64,000 bases of DNA from Alphaproteobacteria bacterium (GTDB lineage: Bacteria > Pseudomonadota > Alphaproteobacteria > Rhodobacterales > Rhodobacteraceae), in contig QOQE01000001.1 in the NCBI GenBank assembly GCA_003331935.1, forward strand, positions 1 to 64,000. Reading direction: 5' to 3'. How positions within the stretch are numbered: position 1 is the first letter of the stretch; every line of letters begins with the position of its first letter. A program made the position numbers and the translations under genes. Shown here in pieces: positions 9,818-20,388 of the stretch. Below the pieces are notes generated by a model. The model saw only the letters and a program-made list of their open reading frames with translations, did no database searches and was not told the origin of the DNA.

Positions 9818-11474
9818 CGCTATTTCTGCTAGAATTTCTCAAAGTTGCTGCAGCTGCCAGAGCTTCGGAGCTTATAAGTTCTCCTGATAGCATTCTAGCA
9901 ATTTCCTCAATAAGACTTTTCTCATCAAGAGTATTTACTTTTGTATTTGTCAGATTATCTCTATTAATTTTCTCAACCTTAAGATGGTTATCAGAATACG
10001 CAGCGACTTGAGGAGAATGAGTGACAACTAACACCTGCTCATGCTCGGAAAGTTGTAACAGTCTTTTACCAATTGCAGATGCCGTGGCTCCCCCTAAGCC
10101 CCTGTCAATCTCATCAAAGATTTGTGTTTTGTTACTATTACTTCTTAAAAAGCACAGTTTTACTGCCAAAAGAAATCTAGATAGCTCTCCACCAGAAGCT
10201 ATTTTGTTTAGTGGCTTAAAACCGGAGCCTGGATTAATTTCCGTAGTAAAGCAGACATGGTCGCACCCAAACTTCGAATTATCTGTCGCTAATATATCTG
10301 TTTTAAACTTTGCTAATTCAAGCTTTAGTGGCTTTAGTTCTTTCTCTATCTTTTGGTCTAATTTAGAAGCGACCTCTTGTCTTTGGTTCGATAAAAACGA
10401 TACTTCTTTTTTAAACTCTTCTTCTAAAACGAAAATTTTCTTTTCTATTTTTTTTATTTTTTCATCAACTCCCTCAATACTTTGCAGTTCATGCTCCAGT
10501 GAGGTTTGTAGATTCAATATTTGATCTAGCTCAACATCATGGGTCCTACATATCCTCTTAATAGCGTGGTACCGATCTTCTATTTTAATAAGCTCGTGTT
10601 CACTATTAGCGCTTTTTTCTTTAAGGTTCTCCAAAACCTCACAAGCTTGTGCAAACTTTTCTAAAACTGCGTAAAAGGTTTCAGTAGGCAGCTCATCATT
10701 GATATAACCTTTTCGTTCTAATTTTTCTAAGGATTTAATCACATTCAAAATATTTTCTTCTACTAAATCTCTATTTAAGTTTTCAAAAGCATCCATTATC
10801 CCTGAATTGCTGCGACTGGCATTTCTAAGCTTGTCTCTATTTTCCTCCATAGTGTCGAGTTCAGCCTTATCGAGTTTCAGCTCAATGATCCCTTTTATTG
10901 ATTTTGCTAAAAAGTCTCTGTTTTCTACTAAATCTTTTTTTGTAAACTCGTTCTCAAGTTGTTTCTTTAACTCCAAAATTTCAGTCCAAGACTTCTCAAC
11001 TCTCCTAACAGATTCCTGCAGATTCCCAAAGGCATCTAGGAGTGCTCTATGCGTATTTACGTTTAGCAATCCCTGTTCTTCGAACTGCCCATTTAAGTCA
11101 AGCATAAGATCTCCTAATTGCCGAACCATATCTAACGAACAAGGTAAATCATTTAGAAAGGCTCTGCGTTTCCTATTTGCTCCAATGCTTTGTCTTAATA
11201 TAAGATTGTCCTCCACTGAAAATCCTTTTTCGGACAAAAATTGACTAATAACGCCATTTTGCTGTATCTGAAATTCTCCAATAATAACTGCTGAGGTAGC
11301 CTGACTACTGAGCTCTATCCTCGTATTTTTCTTTCCAAGAAGATACCCTAGACAATCTAAAAGGATAGACTTACCTGCTCCGGTTTCCCCAGTTAAAACG
11401 TTGAGACCCGAAGTAAATTCTAGTTCCAGACTTTCAAGCAAAAAAATATTTTGTACAAGCAATTTTTTTATCAA
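9810..11474 (-). CDS. recN: DNA repair protein RecN
   Basis: This 554-residue SMC-like ATPase is full length for RecN. It has Walker A GETGAGKS (about 29-36), a long coiled-coil centre, the signature GGELSRFLLAVKL, and Walker B with IFDEIDRGLGG at about 450. RecN tethers and aligns broken DNA ends in double-strand-break repair. The start appears to be TTG, 1 nt after the bamD stop; there is no strong Shine-Dalgarno sequence. It closes the long minus-strand envelope/division run, a common place for recN in alphaproteobacteria. Confidence 0.95.
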   Translation of the reverse strand: MIKKLLVQNIFLLESLELEFTSGLNVLTGETGAGKSILLDCLGYLLGKKNTRIELSSQATSAVIIGEFQIQQNGVISQFLSEKGFSVEDNLILRQSIGANRKRRAFLNDLPCSLDMVRQLGDLMLDLNGQFEEQGLLNVNTHRALLDAFGNLQESVRRVEKSWTEILELKKQLENEFTKKDLVENRDFLAKSIKGIIELKLDKAELDTMEENRDKLRNASRSNSGIMDAFENLNRDLVEENILNVIKSLEKLERKGYINDELPTETFYAVLEKFAQACEVLENLKEKSANSEHELIKIEDRYHAIKRICRTHDVELDQILNLQTSLEHELQSIEGVDEKIKKIEKKIFVLEEEFKKEVSFLSNQRQEVASKLDQKIEKELKPLKLELAKFKTDILATDNSKFGCDHVCFTTEINPGSGFKPLNKIASGGELSRFLLAVKLCFLRSNSNKTQIFDEIDRGLGGATASAIGKRLLQLSEHEQVLVVTHSPQVAAYSDNHLKVEKINRDNLTNTKVNTLDEKSLIEEIARMLSGELISSEALAAAATLRNSSRNSAS

Positions 11475-11475
11475 G

Positions 11476-12246
11476 CTAATTAAGCCCTGACTTTTTAATT
11501 AACGCAGATGCTTCTCTTGTCCAACTACTATTTGGAAACTTCTTTTTCATATATCTATTTTCAGAGATTGCCTCTGAGAATAGTCCAACCAATAAAAGGC
11601 TTTCTATAAGCCTGTAGGAGACCTCTGGCAAAAAAGTAGAATCTTTTGTCGAACTCTTAATTTTTTTAAGTCTTCTCATCGCAGCCATAGGGTTATTTCT
11701 TTTTAAGTAGTACTTCCCAACATTTAATTGCTGGCCTACTAGGAACTCGCTTGCTCTACTTATATTACGCTTGGCTTCTTTTTTTAAATCACTTCTAGGA
11801 TACAATTGTTCGAAAGCTGAAAAGCTGGCAATACAGTCTCTGGCTGCTGCTTGATCTCTCTCGACAATATCTATTTGGTCACAGAAACTTTTTGATCTAA
11901 AATAGAGCACACGCTGAGCTTTGCTGCTTTCTGGATAGATACTCAAAAACTTACTAGCGGCTAAACGCGCCTCATCAAATTTTCTTGCTCTATAATACGC
12001 ATCCACTGCCTTGCTCAATCCAAGTTCATCCTCTATTGAGTATGGAAAATATGTATTGACCTCAGAGTAGTAATCTCCTGCTTGCTCATAATAGCCTTTA
12101 GAATACGCTTTATCCCCCAGTTCTAAAATTTCTTTAGGCGTATTATTTGCGCTGATCTCACTTGGCAATCTATTAGTACAACTTGTAATTAAAAGAAGCA
12201 GTGTGCACGCAACTAATATTTTGGATAAACCGGGTGAAAAAACCAT
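11476..12246 (-). CDS. bamD: Outer membrane assembly lipoprotein BamD
   Basis: This 256-residue lipoprotein has a hydrophobic signal ending in the lipobox LITSC (Cys about residue 23). TPR-like helical repeats follow, including AYSKGYYEQAGDYYSEV and YPESSKAQRVLYF, typical of BamD/ComL. It anchors in the inner leaflet of the outer membrane and works with BamA to insert beta-barrel proteins. It sits between lpxC and recN, as in many alphaproteobacterial dcw extensions. Confidence 0.93.
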   Translation of the reverse strand: MVFSPGLSKILVACTLLLLITSCTNRLPSEISANNTPKEILELGDKAYSKGYYEQAGDYYSEVNTYFPYSIEDELGLSKAVDAYYRARKFDEARLAASKFLSIYPESSKAQRVLYFRSKSFCDQIDIVERDQAAARDCIASFSAFEQLYPRSDLKKEAKRNISRASEFLVGQQLNVGKYYLKRNNPMAAMRRLKKIKSSTKDSTFLPEVSYRLIESLLLVGLFSEAISENRYMKKKFPNSSWTREASALIKKSGLN

Positions 12247-12318
12247 GTCTATTTCTAGCTTCTTTGATATACGAGTGTCAAGATGAGAGGGCGAAAAAGC
12301 TAAAATAGTAATTAATGA

Positions 12319-13242
12319 TTACAATATATTCCGTGTATCATCATTAGAAATGTCGAACCCTGGGAGTTTATCTCTGTCTCCATCTGAAAATTTCTTACTA
12401 ACAAAAACATCCCCTCTGTTGAAACTCTCCCTTAACAACATGTTGGTAAGCCCGTGACCACCAGAAAAAGAAACAAATTTTCCTAGTATTGGTCTCCCCA
12501 CAAGACTCAAATCTCCCAGAGCATCAAGTATTTTGTGTCTAATACACTCGTCAGCGTATCTCAATCCATTACTTGCTGTCATCTCATCCTTTCCTACAAG
12601 AATTGCATTTTCGATACCCCCTCCCAGCGCAAAGCCCTCGTGTTTAAGTCTGACAACATCGCCCTTACGGCAGAACGTTCTACTATCACAGATTTCTCTT
12701 ACGAATGCTCCATTAACAATGGGAATATCGAGGCTCTGTTTGCCAAGGGCGGTTCCAGGCCAGTCCATCTCAAAATCTATTGAAAACTTTCTCGCAGGCC
12801 TTAATTCTGCCCAAGCATCAGCATTTCCAACCTTAATACTCTTTACTACTTGATATAAATCTATCTTTTTTGCGAGCTCAGTAACTCCTGCCTCTAGTAT
12901 TGCCTTCACAAAAGGTCTAGCAGAACCATCGAGTATAGGAACTTCTGCCTCACTCAACTCAATCAGAGCATTATGAATTCCTAAACCTGCAAAAGCAGCC
13001 AAAATATGCTCAGCGGTTACTATTGAAACTCCAAAACTATTCGAGAGCTGCGTCCGCAGATAGGTCTTGGATACATTCTCAAAACTAGCTTTGATAAATG
13101 CATGATGATGATCAACATCTGTTCTCTTGAATACAATACCATGATCTGCCGGTGCTGGATGCACAACAATGCTTACGTCTTTGCCAAAATGTAGCCCTCG
13201 ACCCTCAAGTGAAAATGATTTTTTTACAGTTTTCTGAAACAT
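12319..13242 (-). CDS. lpxC: UDP-3-O-acyl-N-acetylglucosamine deacetylase LpxC
   Basis: This 307-residue enzyme has the zinc ligands of LpxC: the histidine in TAEHILAAF (about 79), and the histidine and aspartate in RHKILDALGD (about 235-240). The catalytic histidine is in SGGHGLTN (about 265). It opens with the family's QKTVKKSFSLEGRGLHFG. It carries out the committed deacetylation step of lipid A synthesis, so the organism should make lipopolysaccharide. It lies 78 bp after ftsZ, in the same direction. Confidence 0.96.
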   Translation of the reverse strand: MFQKTVKKSFSLEGRGLHFGKDVSIVVHPAPADHGIVFKRTDVDHHHAFIKASFENVSKTYLRTQLSNSFGVSIVTAEHILAAFAGLGIHNALIELSEAEVPILDGSARPFVKAILEAGVTELAKKIDLYQVVKSIKVGNADAWAELRPARKFSIDFEMDWPGTALGKQSLDIPIVNGAFVREICDSRTFCRKGDVVRLKHEGFALGGGIENAILVGKDEMTASNGLRYADECIRHKILDALGDLSLVGRPILGKFVSFSGGHGLTNMLLRESFNRGDVFVSKKFSDGDRDKLPGFDISNDDTRNIL

Positions 13243-13320
13243 AGCAACCTTCTGTTCAAACTTACCTCATTGATCAGAAAGCTCAATACACACTTATGTG
13301 TCAAAATAATTCAATATCAC

Positions 13321-14790
13321 TCAGTTAGCTTGTCGCCTTAGGAAAGCAGGAATCTCTAATTTGCTTTCATCTTCTCTATCTGTTTCTAAATTTTCTTTTT
13401 CTTCCTCTGTTTTTACTTGATCAGCTGTATGACTTTCTTGCTCTCTTTTATCCCCAAGACCTGTCATACGTCTGATTAGATTGTTTAATCCTCCTCCCGA
13501 AACGGCGGTGTCGCTACTTGGCTTTCTTGGTGGTATATCTATATCTGAGGAAGTTTGGGGAGGCTGTGGCTCTCGTTCTATTTCACTCTCATGATTTTCA
13601 GTAGAATACTGGCTTTCGTCTACGTCTTGGACAATTGAGATTTGATTGCTTTTTATGGTGTCTAGCTCTCTGTTTTCCTGCAACAAGGCTTCTTGATCAA
13701 TACTGGCTTCCTCACGATTTATCTCATTTTCTGTTGAAATATTTTGAGTTAAATAGTCTTGCAAGTTAGATTTTTCTGATATCTGTAGCTCCTTTGTGAC
13801 TTGATTTCTTGGTTTTGAAAATTCAGATACATCTATGCCGGTAGCTACAACAGATACTCTTATTGAGCCTGTAAGATCACTGTCAAAAGTCGATCCCACT
13901 ATAATGTTTGCCTCTGGATCAACTTCATCTCTTATTCTATTTGCTGCTTCATCTACCTCAAATAGGGTCATGTCACTACTACCAGTCACGTTTATAAGTA
14001 CTCCGGTGGCGCCCTTGAGGGAAATCTCGTCCAGTAATGGATTAGCTATTGCTTTTTCTGCTGCTTGCAAGGCTCTATCTTCTCCACTGGCTTCACCTGT
14101 ACCCATCATAGCCTTTCCCATTTCATCCATTACTGACCTTACGTCAGCAAAGTCTAGATTTATAAGACCAGGTTTAACCATAAGGTCTGTTACACCTTTG
14201 ACGCCCTGATAAAGGACATCGTCGGCCATAGAAAAAGCCTCAGTAAAAGTTGTTTTTTCCGTGGCCAGTCTAAAAAGATTTTGGTTCGGAATTACTATTA
14301 AAGTATCGACAACCTTTTGAAGTGCGGATATACCTGCATCAGCTTGTTTCATTCTAGTATTGCCTTCAAATTGAAAAGGCTTTGTAACAACACCGACGGT
14401 GAGGATTCCCTTTTGTCTAGCAAGATCAGCAACTATAGGAGCGGCACCTGTTCCCGTTCCACCTCCCATTCCTGCGGTTATGAAACAAAGATTTGCCCCA
14501 TCCAGAATGTCAGCAATTTGTTCGGTGCTTTCAACTGCAGCATCGTTTCCAACCTCAGGTTTTGCACCCGCTCCAAGCCCTTGTGTTCTTTGTAAGCCTA
14601 ATTGTAACTTGGTTTGAGCGTTAGACTGCTGTAAGGCCTGAGCGTCCGTGTTTGCGGCCACAAACTCTGCTCCCTCTAGATTTTTTAACATCATGTTATT
14701 CACAGCGTTTCCGCCAGCGCCTCCAATACCAAATACTAGTATCCTCGGCTTTAACTCCTTGTGTTCAGGAATCCTGATATTTATTACCAT
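13321..14790 (-). CDS. ftsZ: Cell division protein FtsZ
   Basis: This 489-residue tubulin homologue has [14 protein letters not shown] near the start, the GTP-binding GGGTGTG at about 109-115, and the T7 loop [11 protein letters not shown] long charged, glutamate/glutamine-rich linker (about 320-475) follows, then the conserved C-terminal peptide [10 protein letters not shown] that binds FtsA and other partners. FtsZ polymerises into the division ring. It is separated from ftsA by 115 bp, enough to hold its own promoter, though none is clear to me. AGG lies about 6 nt before the ATG. Confidence 0.97.
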   Translation of the reverse strand: MVINIRIPEHKELKPRILVFGIGGAGGNAVNNMMLKNLEGAEFVAANTDAQALQQSNAQTKLQLGLQRTQGLGAGAKPEVGNDAAVESTEQIADILDGANLCFITAGMGGGTGTGAAPIVADLARQKGILTVGVVTKPFQFEGNTRMKQADAGISALQKVVDTLIVIPNQNLFRLATEKTTFTEAFSMADDVLYQGVKGVTDLMVKPGLINLDFADVRSVMDEMGKAMMGTGEASGEDRALQAAEKAIANPLLDEISLKGATGVLINVTGSSDMTLFEVDEAANRIRDEVDPEANIIVGSTFDSDLTGSIRVSVVATGIDVSEFSKPRNQVTKELQISEKSNLQDYLTQNISTENEINREEASIDQEALLQENRELDTIKSNQISIVQDVDESQYSTENHESEIEREPQPPQTSSDIDIPPRKPSSDTAVSGGGLNNLIRRMTGLGDKREQESHTADQVKTEEEKENLETDREDESKLEIPAFLRRQAN

Positions 14791-14905
14791 AGTTGCCTGC
14801 CATCTTTATTTTTTATTTTTTATACTGCTGATTCGTATAATAACCGAATCACCGATCCCCGTCACTATTTTTATACTTTTATGTCATTTAACTAACAAAG
14901 AATTT

Positions 14906-16237
14906 TTACCAGTTAGCTTTAACCCATCGCAATGTTCTTCTTATAAACTCATCTCCCTCATGCTCAAAAGGCGCTCTGAAATCCCAAACCTCATCTTGCG
15001 GTTGAGCAAGATTTAAAGCCAGTCCTATAACTGCCGCTGCCTCAGGCCCATGTGCGGAAGCTGGCAGGCCTTGAATTCTCATAGGCACCGCAACACGTGT
15101 CGGTTTTCCAAGCAATGTAGACGCGAAATCTAATATATTTTCCAACTTACTACCACCCCCAGTTAAGACTATTTTTTGCCCGGGAAGAAACTCAAAATCC
15201 GACTGATCCAAAATGGATCTGAGAGAGTCAAATATTTCTTCAACTCTTGGCCTAATTACTCCTAATAATTCAGACTTTGTTATAGTTCTCCTTTCGGTGA
15301 AAAGATCCGTATTACTCTCAGGTAATTCTAAGGTTTCTCGATCATCTGAGTTCGCTGGTAATAAGCCTCCATGTAAAACTTTCAATCTTTCGGCTGCCAA
15401 GAAAGGTATTTGAAATGCCTGCATAATATCACTAGTTATGTGCTGTCCACCAATACGAAGAGATTGGGAAAATATTAAATTCTTTCGAAAAAAAATTGAT
15501 AAGCTTGAACTGGCAGCACCTAAATCAATGCAAACAACACCTAATTCCATCTCATCTTCAAGAAGGCTCGATAATCCAGACAAGTAAGGAGCAATCGCTA
15601 TTCCTGCCAAAGATAGGTCACATTTATTCAAACAACTAACCATATTCTTAATTATATCCGATTGAATTGAGATTGTATTTACATCGACTGACAGATTAGT
15701 TCCACTTATTCCCCTTGGATCCATATACCCGTGCTTATTATCAATGCTAAAGTTAACTGGTAAAGCGTGAATTATTTCTCTGGTTAAATCATCGTTTACT
15801 ATATTGAGGCTGGAAAGAGCATGTCCTATATCCATTTCCGACACTTCTTTCTGAGCAAAGTCAATAGAGGATGAGATTAGCGTCGATTTTTGAGTGGCGC
15901 TAGAAAAAGTAAGAAAAACATTCTCAATTAAACAACCTGCCATTTTCTGGGCCCGTTGAATTACCGTCCTTATCGCGCTTTCAGCTTCTCGCATCTCATA
16001 AATTTCTCCAAACCTAATCCCCCTAGACTTTGTCGTTGATGCACCTATAACTCTGAAAGTAACTCCTGAGCGAGGTTTATCATCTGAGAATGAATTACTT
16101 TGATTTGCGTCTGTGAGCGATAACACAAGACACATTACCTTGGAGCTCCCCAGATCAATAAGAGCCACCGTTCCTTTTTTTATAGCAGTCAGCCTTTTTT
16201 GTCTTAACTGCCTCTGACTCTGTAATAGCTTTCTCAA
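14906..16237 (-). CDS. ftsA: Cell division protein FtsA
   Basis: This 443-residue actin-like protein has the phosphate-1 motif ALIDLGSSKVMCLV, GVVCIDLGAASSSLSIF, and the adenosine motif VLTGGGSKLENI. Its C-terminus is the amphipathic membrane-targeting helix (FIRRTLRWVKANW). FtsA tethers FtsZ to the inner membrane and recruits later divisome proteins. The start is TTG overlapping the ftsQ stop, with GAGAGG about 8 nt upstream. Confidence 0.95.
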   Translation of the reverse strand: MRKLLQSQRQLRQKRLTAIKKGTVALIDLGSSKVMCLVLSLTDANQSNSFSDDKPRSGVTFRVIGASTTKSRGIRFGEIYEMREAESAIRTVIQRAQKMAGCLIENVFLTFSSATQKSTLISSSIDFAQKEVSEMDIGHALSSLNIVNDDLTREIIHALPVNFSIDNKHGYMDPRGISGTNLSVDVNTISIQSDIIKNMVSCLNKCDLSLAGIAIAPYLSGLSSLLEDEMELGVVCIDLGAASSSLSIFFRKNLIFSQSLRIGGQHITSDIMQAFQIPFLAAERLKVLHGGLLPANSDDRETLELPESNTDLFTERRTITKSELLGVIRPRVEEIFDSLRSILDQSDFEFLPGQKIVLTGGGSKLENILDFASTLLGKPTRVAVPMRIQGLPASAHGPEAAAVIGLALNLAQPQDEVWDFRAPFEHEGDEFIRRTLRWVKANW

Positions 16238-17097
16238 CCCGCAAACCTCTCTGTTTTTTTATGAATATATTCGATGGATGGAGATTTTCTGAACTTGATT
16301 ATAGGTTTATCTAAATTCCTTAAATCAATATAGTCCAGTGGAATAGCATAATTATTTGTCTCACGCAGAAACATACGCATCAACTCTAACCCTCTGTTTA
16401 GATTAGACTCTGGCAATTTGAAGACTAAATCGCTTTTCATATGGACATTCCAGCGCCTTTCCCCAACCCATTCATAGTAAAGGACTTCAGATTCATATAA
16501 CCCTATTTCATTTACTAAAGTCAAAAGATCTGTAATATTTCTTGATCCAAATTTTCCGACTACAAGTGGGAATTTTGATAGGCCTCGATAATCGCTATAT
16601 ACTGATAAAACAACACCATTTCTATCAAGCACCTCATATAAATTATTGTTAAGAAATACTGCTACCTGTTTTCTCTCAATAACGTTTACAATTACTGATC
16701 CATCTGTGGAAAATTTAACGACAGCCTCTTTGACTTTTTTTATTTCTTTTATTTTTTCTTGCAGAGACTTAGCCCTCAATGCTGAAAACTCTTCATTGGC
16801 CGCGGTTTTAATCAACATTTTTATCTCTTCTTTCAACGGCTCCTGAGCACCCTTTACCACAATTCGGCTTATAGTTAATTCTGTTAAGTCTTTATATAAC
16901 TCTGAACTTTCCTCCCTTAAGAATTTTATTTCTGCGCTTACATCGATATTTTTATAAAGAAAATTTTTTGCGAGCAGCCCACATAGAGCTAATAAAATCA
17001 ATATTGAAAGTGTCTTGAACCATAACTTATAAAATAGTCTGTTCAATTTGTAAGATAACTTTGATGGTGCTGGATCTGTAGACTTCAACAAATTCAT
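16234..17097 (-). CDS. ftsQ: Cell division protein FtsQ
   Basis: This 287-residue protein has a short cytoplasmic tail and one membrane segment at about residues 29-46. A POTRA-like domain begins near TISRIVVKGAQ (about 75), and a beta domain has GVVLSVYSDYRGLSKFPLVVG. FtsQ links early and late divisome proteins in the periplasm. Position between ddl and ftsA strongly supports the call. AGGT lies 5 nt before the ATG, and the stop overlaps the ftsA start. Confidence 0.93.
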   Translation of the reverse strand: MNLLKSTDPAPSKLSYKLNRLFYKLWFKTLSILILLALCGLLAKNFLYKNIDVSAEIKFLREESSELYKDLTELTISRIVVKGAQEPLKEEIKMLIKTAANEEFSALRAKSLQEKIKEIKKVKEAVVKFSTDGSVIVNVIERKQVAVFLNNNLYEVLDRNGVVLSVYSDYRGLSKFPLVVGKFGSRNITDLLTLVNEIGLYESEVLYYEWVGERRWNVHMKSDLVFKLPESNLNRGLELMRMFLRETNNYAIPLDYIDLRNLDKPIIKFRKSPSIEYIHKKTERFAG

Positions 17098-17104
17098 TTT
17101 TTAC

Positions 17105-18049
17105 CTATTTATTACAAGATGCATCTTTGATTAAATCCAAACAAAGTTGTGGTAAATCTAAGCCAACGTATTTTGCCTGTTCAGGCACAAGGGAAGTTTT
17201 GGTCATTCCAGGTTGAGTATTTAACTCTAGTATATATAAACCTTCCTTTCCTTTTTCCTCATTCCATCTAAAATCTGAACGGGTAACCCCTCTACAACCC
17301 AAAGACTGATGTGCTTTCACTGCATAGCTAAGACACAATTCGAATATGTCTTTTGGAATATTTGCAGGAATAACATGCTTTGAGCCGCCGTTTTCATATT
17401 TTGCATCATAACTATACCAGTCTTCAGTTACTATATCTGTAACTGTGAGAGGTCTACCGTTAAGAACAGCTACTGTCAATTCTCTTCCAGGAATATATTT
17501 CTCCAAGAGATGTTCCCTATCTTTATGTCTATATAATGCATCCAATTCTTCGATTTGCTCTGTATGTCTTATAAACCGTATACCGACAGAGGAACCTCCA
17601 TTATTTGGCTTAATTACAAATGGTGGTTCTATGAGTATACCATTTAATTCATTTTCTGCATTCAAGAGTTGGTCCTCTATTACTGGCAATCCAAATGTCT
17701 TGAAAATTTTTTTTGAGATAAATTTATCCATTGCGATCGCCGAAGATAAAACCCCAGAGTGTGTGTATGGAATATTGAGTACTTCAAATAAGCCCTGAAT
17801 AGTCCCATTCTCTCCTATGCCACCATGCAGAGCGTTAAATATAACGTCTGGATTTTTAACTTTAATGAAGTCAGCTAAGTCTTGCATGTTGCTTGAGCCA
17901 ACACTTAACGCTTCCACATCGAACCCCATTTTTTCGATCGCATCGATACAACTTTCAGCAGTTGAATTAGATACCTCCTTTTCTTCTGAAGTCCCTCCGT
18001 GCAATACTGTTACTTTAGAGATATTTTTTGGTTTGATAATTCTAGTCAA
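17105..18049 (-). CDS. ddl: D-alanine--D-alanine ligase
   Basis: This ATP-grasp enzyme shows HGGTSEEKEVS near the start, PPFVIKPNNGGSSVGI, RSDFRWNE and LELNTQPGMT, the residues that bind ATP, magnesium and the D-alanyl phosphate. It makes the D-Ala-D-Ala end of the peptidoglycan stem peptide. I chose the TTG at 18049 because a good GGGAG lies 8 nt upstream; an in-frame TTG at 18064 has no ribosome-binding site. The chosen start overlaps the end of murB by 8 nt. Confidence 0.95.
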   Translation of the reverse strand: MTRIIKPKNISKVTVLHGGTSEEKEVSNSTAESCIDAIEKMGFDVEALSVGSSNMQDLADFIKVKNPDVIFNALHGGIGENGTIQGLFEVLNIPYTHSGVLSSAIAMDKFISKKIFKTFGLPVIEDQLLNAENELNGILIEPPFVIKPNNGGSSVGIRFIRHTEQIEELDALYRHKDREHLLEKYIPGRELTVAVLNGRPLTVTDIVTEDWYSYDAKYENGGSKHVIPANIPKDIFELCLSYAVKAHQSLGCRGVTRSDFRWNEEKGKEGLYILELNTQPGMTKTSLVPEQAKYVGLDLPQLCLDLIKDASCNK

Positions 18050-18980
18050 GCTTATTTCTCCCAACTCTTATTACTTCCCAATCAAGCATGACCTTGTATT
18101 TTTGATAAACTGACTCTCTGATATATTCTCCAAGAGCCTCCATGTCACAAGCAGTTGCACCTCCCAGATTTATCAGAAAATTGGGGTGCTTGGTTGATAC
18201 CATTGCTTTTCCTATTTTTTTTCCTCTTAGCCCTGTTTTATCAATCAAGTTCCATGCTTTTAATTCAGTTTTCGCTTCAAGCATCAGCGATGATTTTCCA
18301 TCCGGGTTCTTAAATGTGGAACCGCAAGTAGCTTCTTTAGTGGGTTGTGTCGCTTCTCTTTTGGATAACATCTCTGCCATTTTCTTTTCTATTGCTGCCT
18401 TTTTCATTTTTTTTGGTCTAACGATGGCTGAGGTTACAATAAAGTTTTTTGGCAAGTTACTGGTGCGGTATTCAAATTGAATATTTTCTCGGCTAATACG
18501 ACTAAAATTTCCAGCTTTATCCACTCCCTCGATGCTCTGGACAAAATCTCCAATATAATTCCCATAGCAGCCAGCATTCATGGCTATAGCTCCTCCTATA
18601 GTTCCTGGAATCGTTCTTAAAAACGACAAATCATAACCTCTTTCAGATAAATTCACAGCAACCTTAGCGCTAAAATTACCAGCTCCAAGCTTCACTTCAT
18701 TATCTATTTCTTCAATTTCAGAAAAGTTTCCACCCAGCTTTATTGCGACACCTGGAAGGCCCCCATCTCTTACCAACAGGTTCGAGCATGCTCCTATAGG
18801 CATGACTTGTACTTCGATAGGTACATAGGAAAGAAACCTTGCTAAATGATCCAAATTTCTTGGTCTGAATAAAATATCTACTGGACCACCTACCTTTAGC
18901 CAACTAATTTTTGATATGGGAAAGGAATAATTTATTGATCCTAAAAATTCATTTTCATCAAAAAAAGCCATTTTACTCAT
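18042..18980 (-). CDS. murB: UDP-N-acetylenolpyruvoylglucosamine reductase MurB
   Basis: This 312-residue FAD enzyme has the flavin-binding PIGACSNLLVRDGG and GTIGGAIAMNAGCYG. The proton-donor serine region is CGSTFKNPDG, and the tail is DWEVIRVG with a conserved glutamate. It reduces UDP-GlcNAc-enolpyruvate to UDP-MurNAc with NADPH. The length fits the shorter, type II MurB. A second ATG three codons downstream (18971) is an equally possible start. Confidence 0.95.
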   Translation of the reverse strand: MSKMAFFDENEFLGSINYSFPISKISWLKVGGPVDILFRPRNLDHLARFLSYVPIEVQVMPIGACSNLLVRDGGLPGVAIKLGGNFSEIEEIDNEVKLGAGNFSAKVAVNLSERGYDLSFLRTIPGTIGGAIAMNAGCYGNYIGDFVQSIEGVDKAGNFSRISRENIQFEYRTSNLPKNFIVTSAIVRPKKMKKAAIEKKMAEMLSKREATQPTKEATCGSTFKNPDGKSSLMLEAKTELKAWNLIDKTGLRGKKIGKAMVSTKHPNFLINLGGATACDMEALGEYIRESVYQKYKVMLDWEVIRVGRNKLD

Positions 18981-18987
18981 TTTATTC

Positions 18988-20388
18988 TTATCCAGGTTTC
19001 TCCGTTAAATAAGATAGGTTATTAACCCAGTTGGTTATACTGCCAGCTCCGAGGGCCAAAAAAATGTCCCCGCTATTACAGTTATTTTTCAAAAATTTAC
19101 CAAAAGATACTTCGTCCTCAATATACTCAACCTTTTGTCTTTCACTTTTCGTAAAAGATTTTATCAAAGTTTTACTATTAAACCCATCGGTTTCAGCCTC
19201 ACCGGCTGCAAAAACAGGAGTTATGCCGAGAATATCTGCGCCTTTAAAACATTTATTAAACTCTGTGAAAAGAGCTTTCAACCTTGAGTACCTATGGGGC
19301 TGATGAACCACTATAATTCTTGTTTTCGTTATCTCTCTAGCAGCAGAAATAACAGCTTCAATTTCAGCTGGATGATGTGCATAGTCATCTATTATTGTGG
19401 CACCATTGAAAAAGCCAATCCTTGTAAAGCGTCTTGATACCCCCTCAAAATTAGCCAATGCATTCTTAATAAACTTTATTGGAATCGATAAATTTGATGC
19501 TGCTAAAATAGCGGCACAAGCATTTAGGGCGTTGTGGTGACCAATCATTGGTAAATGAAAATCACGCAAATAAATGTTAGCAAGTTTATCATCCAGGTCG
19601 AACGATGTGCCCTGGTCATTAATTTTCAAATTCCTTATTGTGACATCGGCCTTCTCAGAAAACCCATATGTAATAATTTTTCGATCATTGACTTTTGAAA
19701 TAACGTTAGCAACGTGTTTATCATCGATACAACAAACGGCTACCCCATAGAATGGAATACTTGAAATAAATTTTTCAAAAGCCCTTTTTAAGTTAAGAAA
19801 ACTGCTGTAGTAGTCCAAGTGCTCCTTATCAATGTTGGTCACTATCGCAATTGTTACAGGTAATTTGTTAAATGATCCATCGCTTTCATCTGCTTCTACC
19901 ACCATCCACTCTCCTTCTCCGAGGCGTGCATTAGAACCATATGCTTTTATCACTCCGCCATTAATTACAGTCGGATCTAGATTGCCCAGTTCTGCAATTG
20001 CAGCGACAAGTGAAGTAGTTGTTGTCTTTCCATGAGAACCAGCCACTACAACATTCAACTTCATTCTCATCAACTCTGCTAGCATTTCTGCTCTAGAAAC
20101 TATTGGAATTCCAAGCTGTTTTGCTAATATTAATTCTACATTATCCGATGTAATAGCAGAAGAAATTACTACAACAGATGAATTGTTAACATTCTCTCCT
20201 TTATGCTCATAATATATATTTACACCCAAAGATGAGAGCCTTTTGGTTATTTTTGTACTTTTTATATCAGAACCCTGAACAGAGTAACCTAGATTGAAAA
20301 GAACCTCAGCAACTCCAGACATGCCTATACCACCAATTCCAATAAAATGTATTGACCCCAAGTTTAGAGGTAATCTAGTAGCTAGCAT
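18988..20388 (-). CDS. murC: UDP-N-acetylmuramate--L-alanine ligase MurC
   Basis: This Mur ligase has the N-terminal UDP-binding IHFIGIGGIGMSG, the ATP loop GSHGKTTTTSLVA, and NIDKEHLDYY and DDYAHHPAEI further on. It adds the first stem residue, L-Ala, to UDP-MurNAc. The ATG at 20388 is preferred because GGAG stands 6 nt upstream and the protein then starts MLATRLPLNLG like other MurC. A GTG at 20418 would extend it by 10 residues into murG without support. Overlap with murG is 14 nt. Confidence 0.95.
   Translation of the reverse strand: MLATRLPLNLGSIHFIGIGGIGMSGVAEVLFNLGYSVQGSDIKSTKITKRLSSLGVNIYYEHKGENVNNSSVVVISSAITSDNVELILAKQLGIPIVSRAEMLAELMRMKLNVVVAGSHGKTTTTSLVAAIAELGNLDPTVINGGVIKAYGSNARLGEGEWMVVEADESDGSFNKLPVTIAIVTNIDKEHLDYYSSFLNLKRAFEKFISSIPFYGVAVCCIDDKHVANVISKVNDRKIITYGFSEKADVTIRNLKINDQGTSFDLDDKLANIYLRDFHLPMIGHHNALNACAAILAASNLSIPIKFIKNALANFEGVSRRFTRIGFFNGATIIDDYAHHPAEIEAVISAAREITKTRIIVVHQPHRYSRLKALFTEFNKCFKGADILGITPVFAAGEAETDGFNSKTLIKSFTKSERQKVEYIEDEVSFGKFLKNNCNSGDIFLALGAGSITNWVNNLSYLTEKPG

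Noticed and set aside
10021-11244. Serine-rich plus-strand frames opposite recN
   Set aside because: They mirror the charged coiled-coil coding of RecN, with no ribosome-binding site or family signal.
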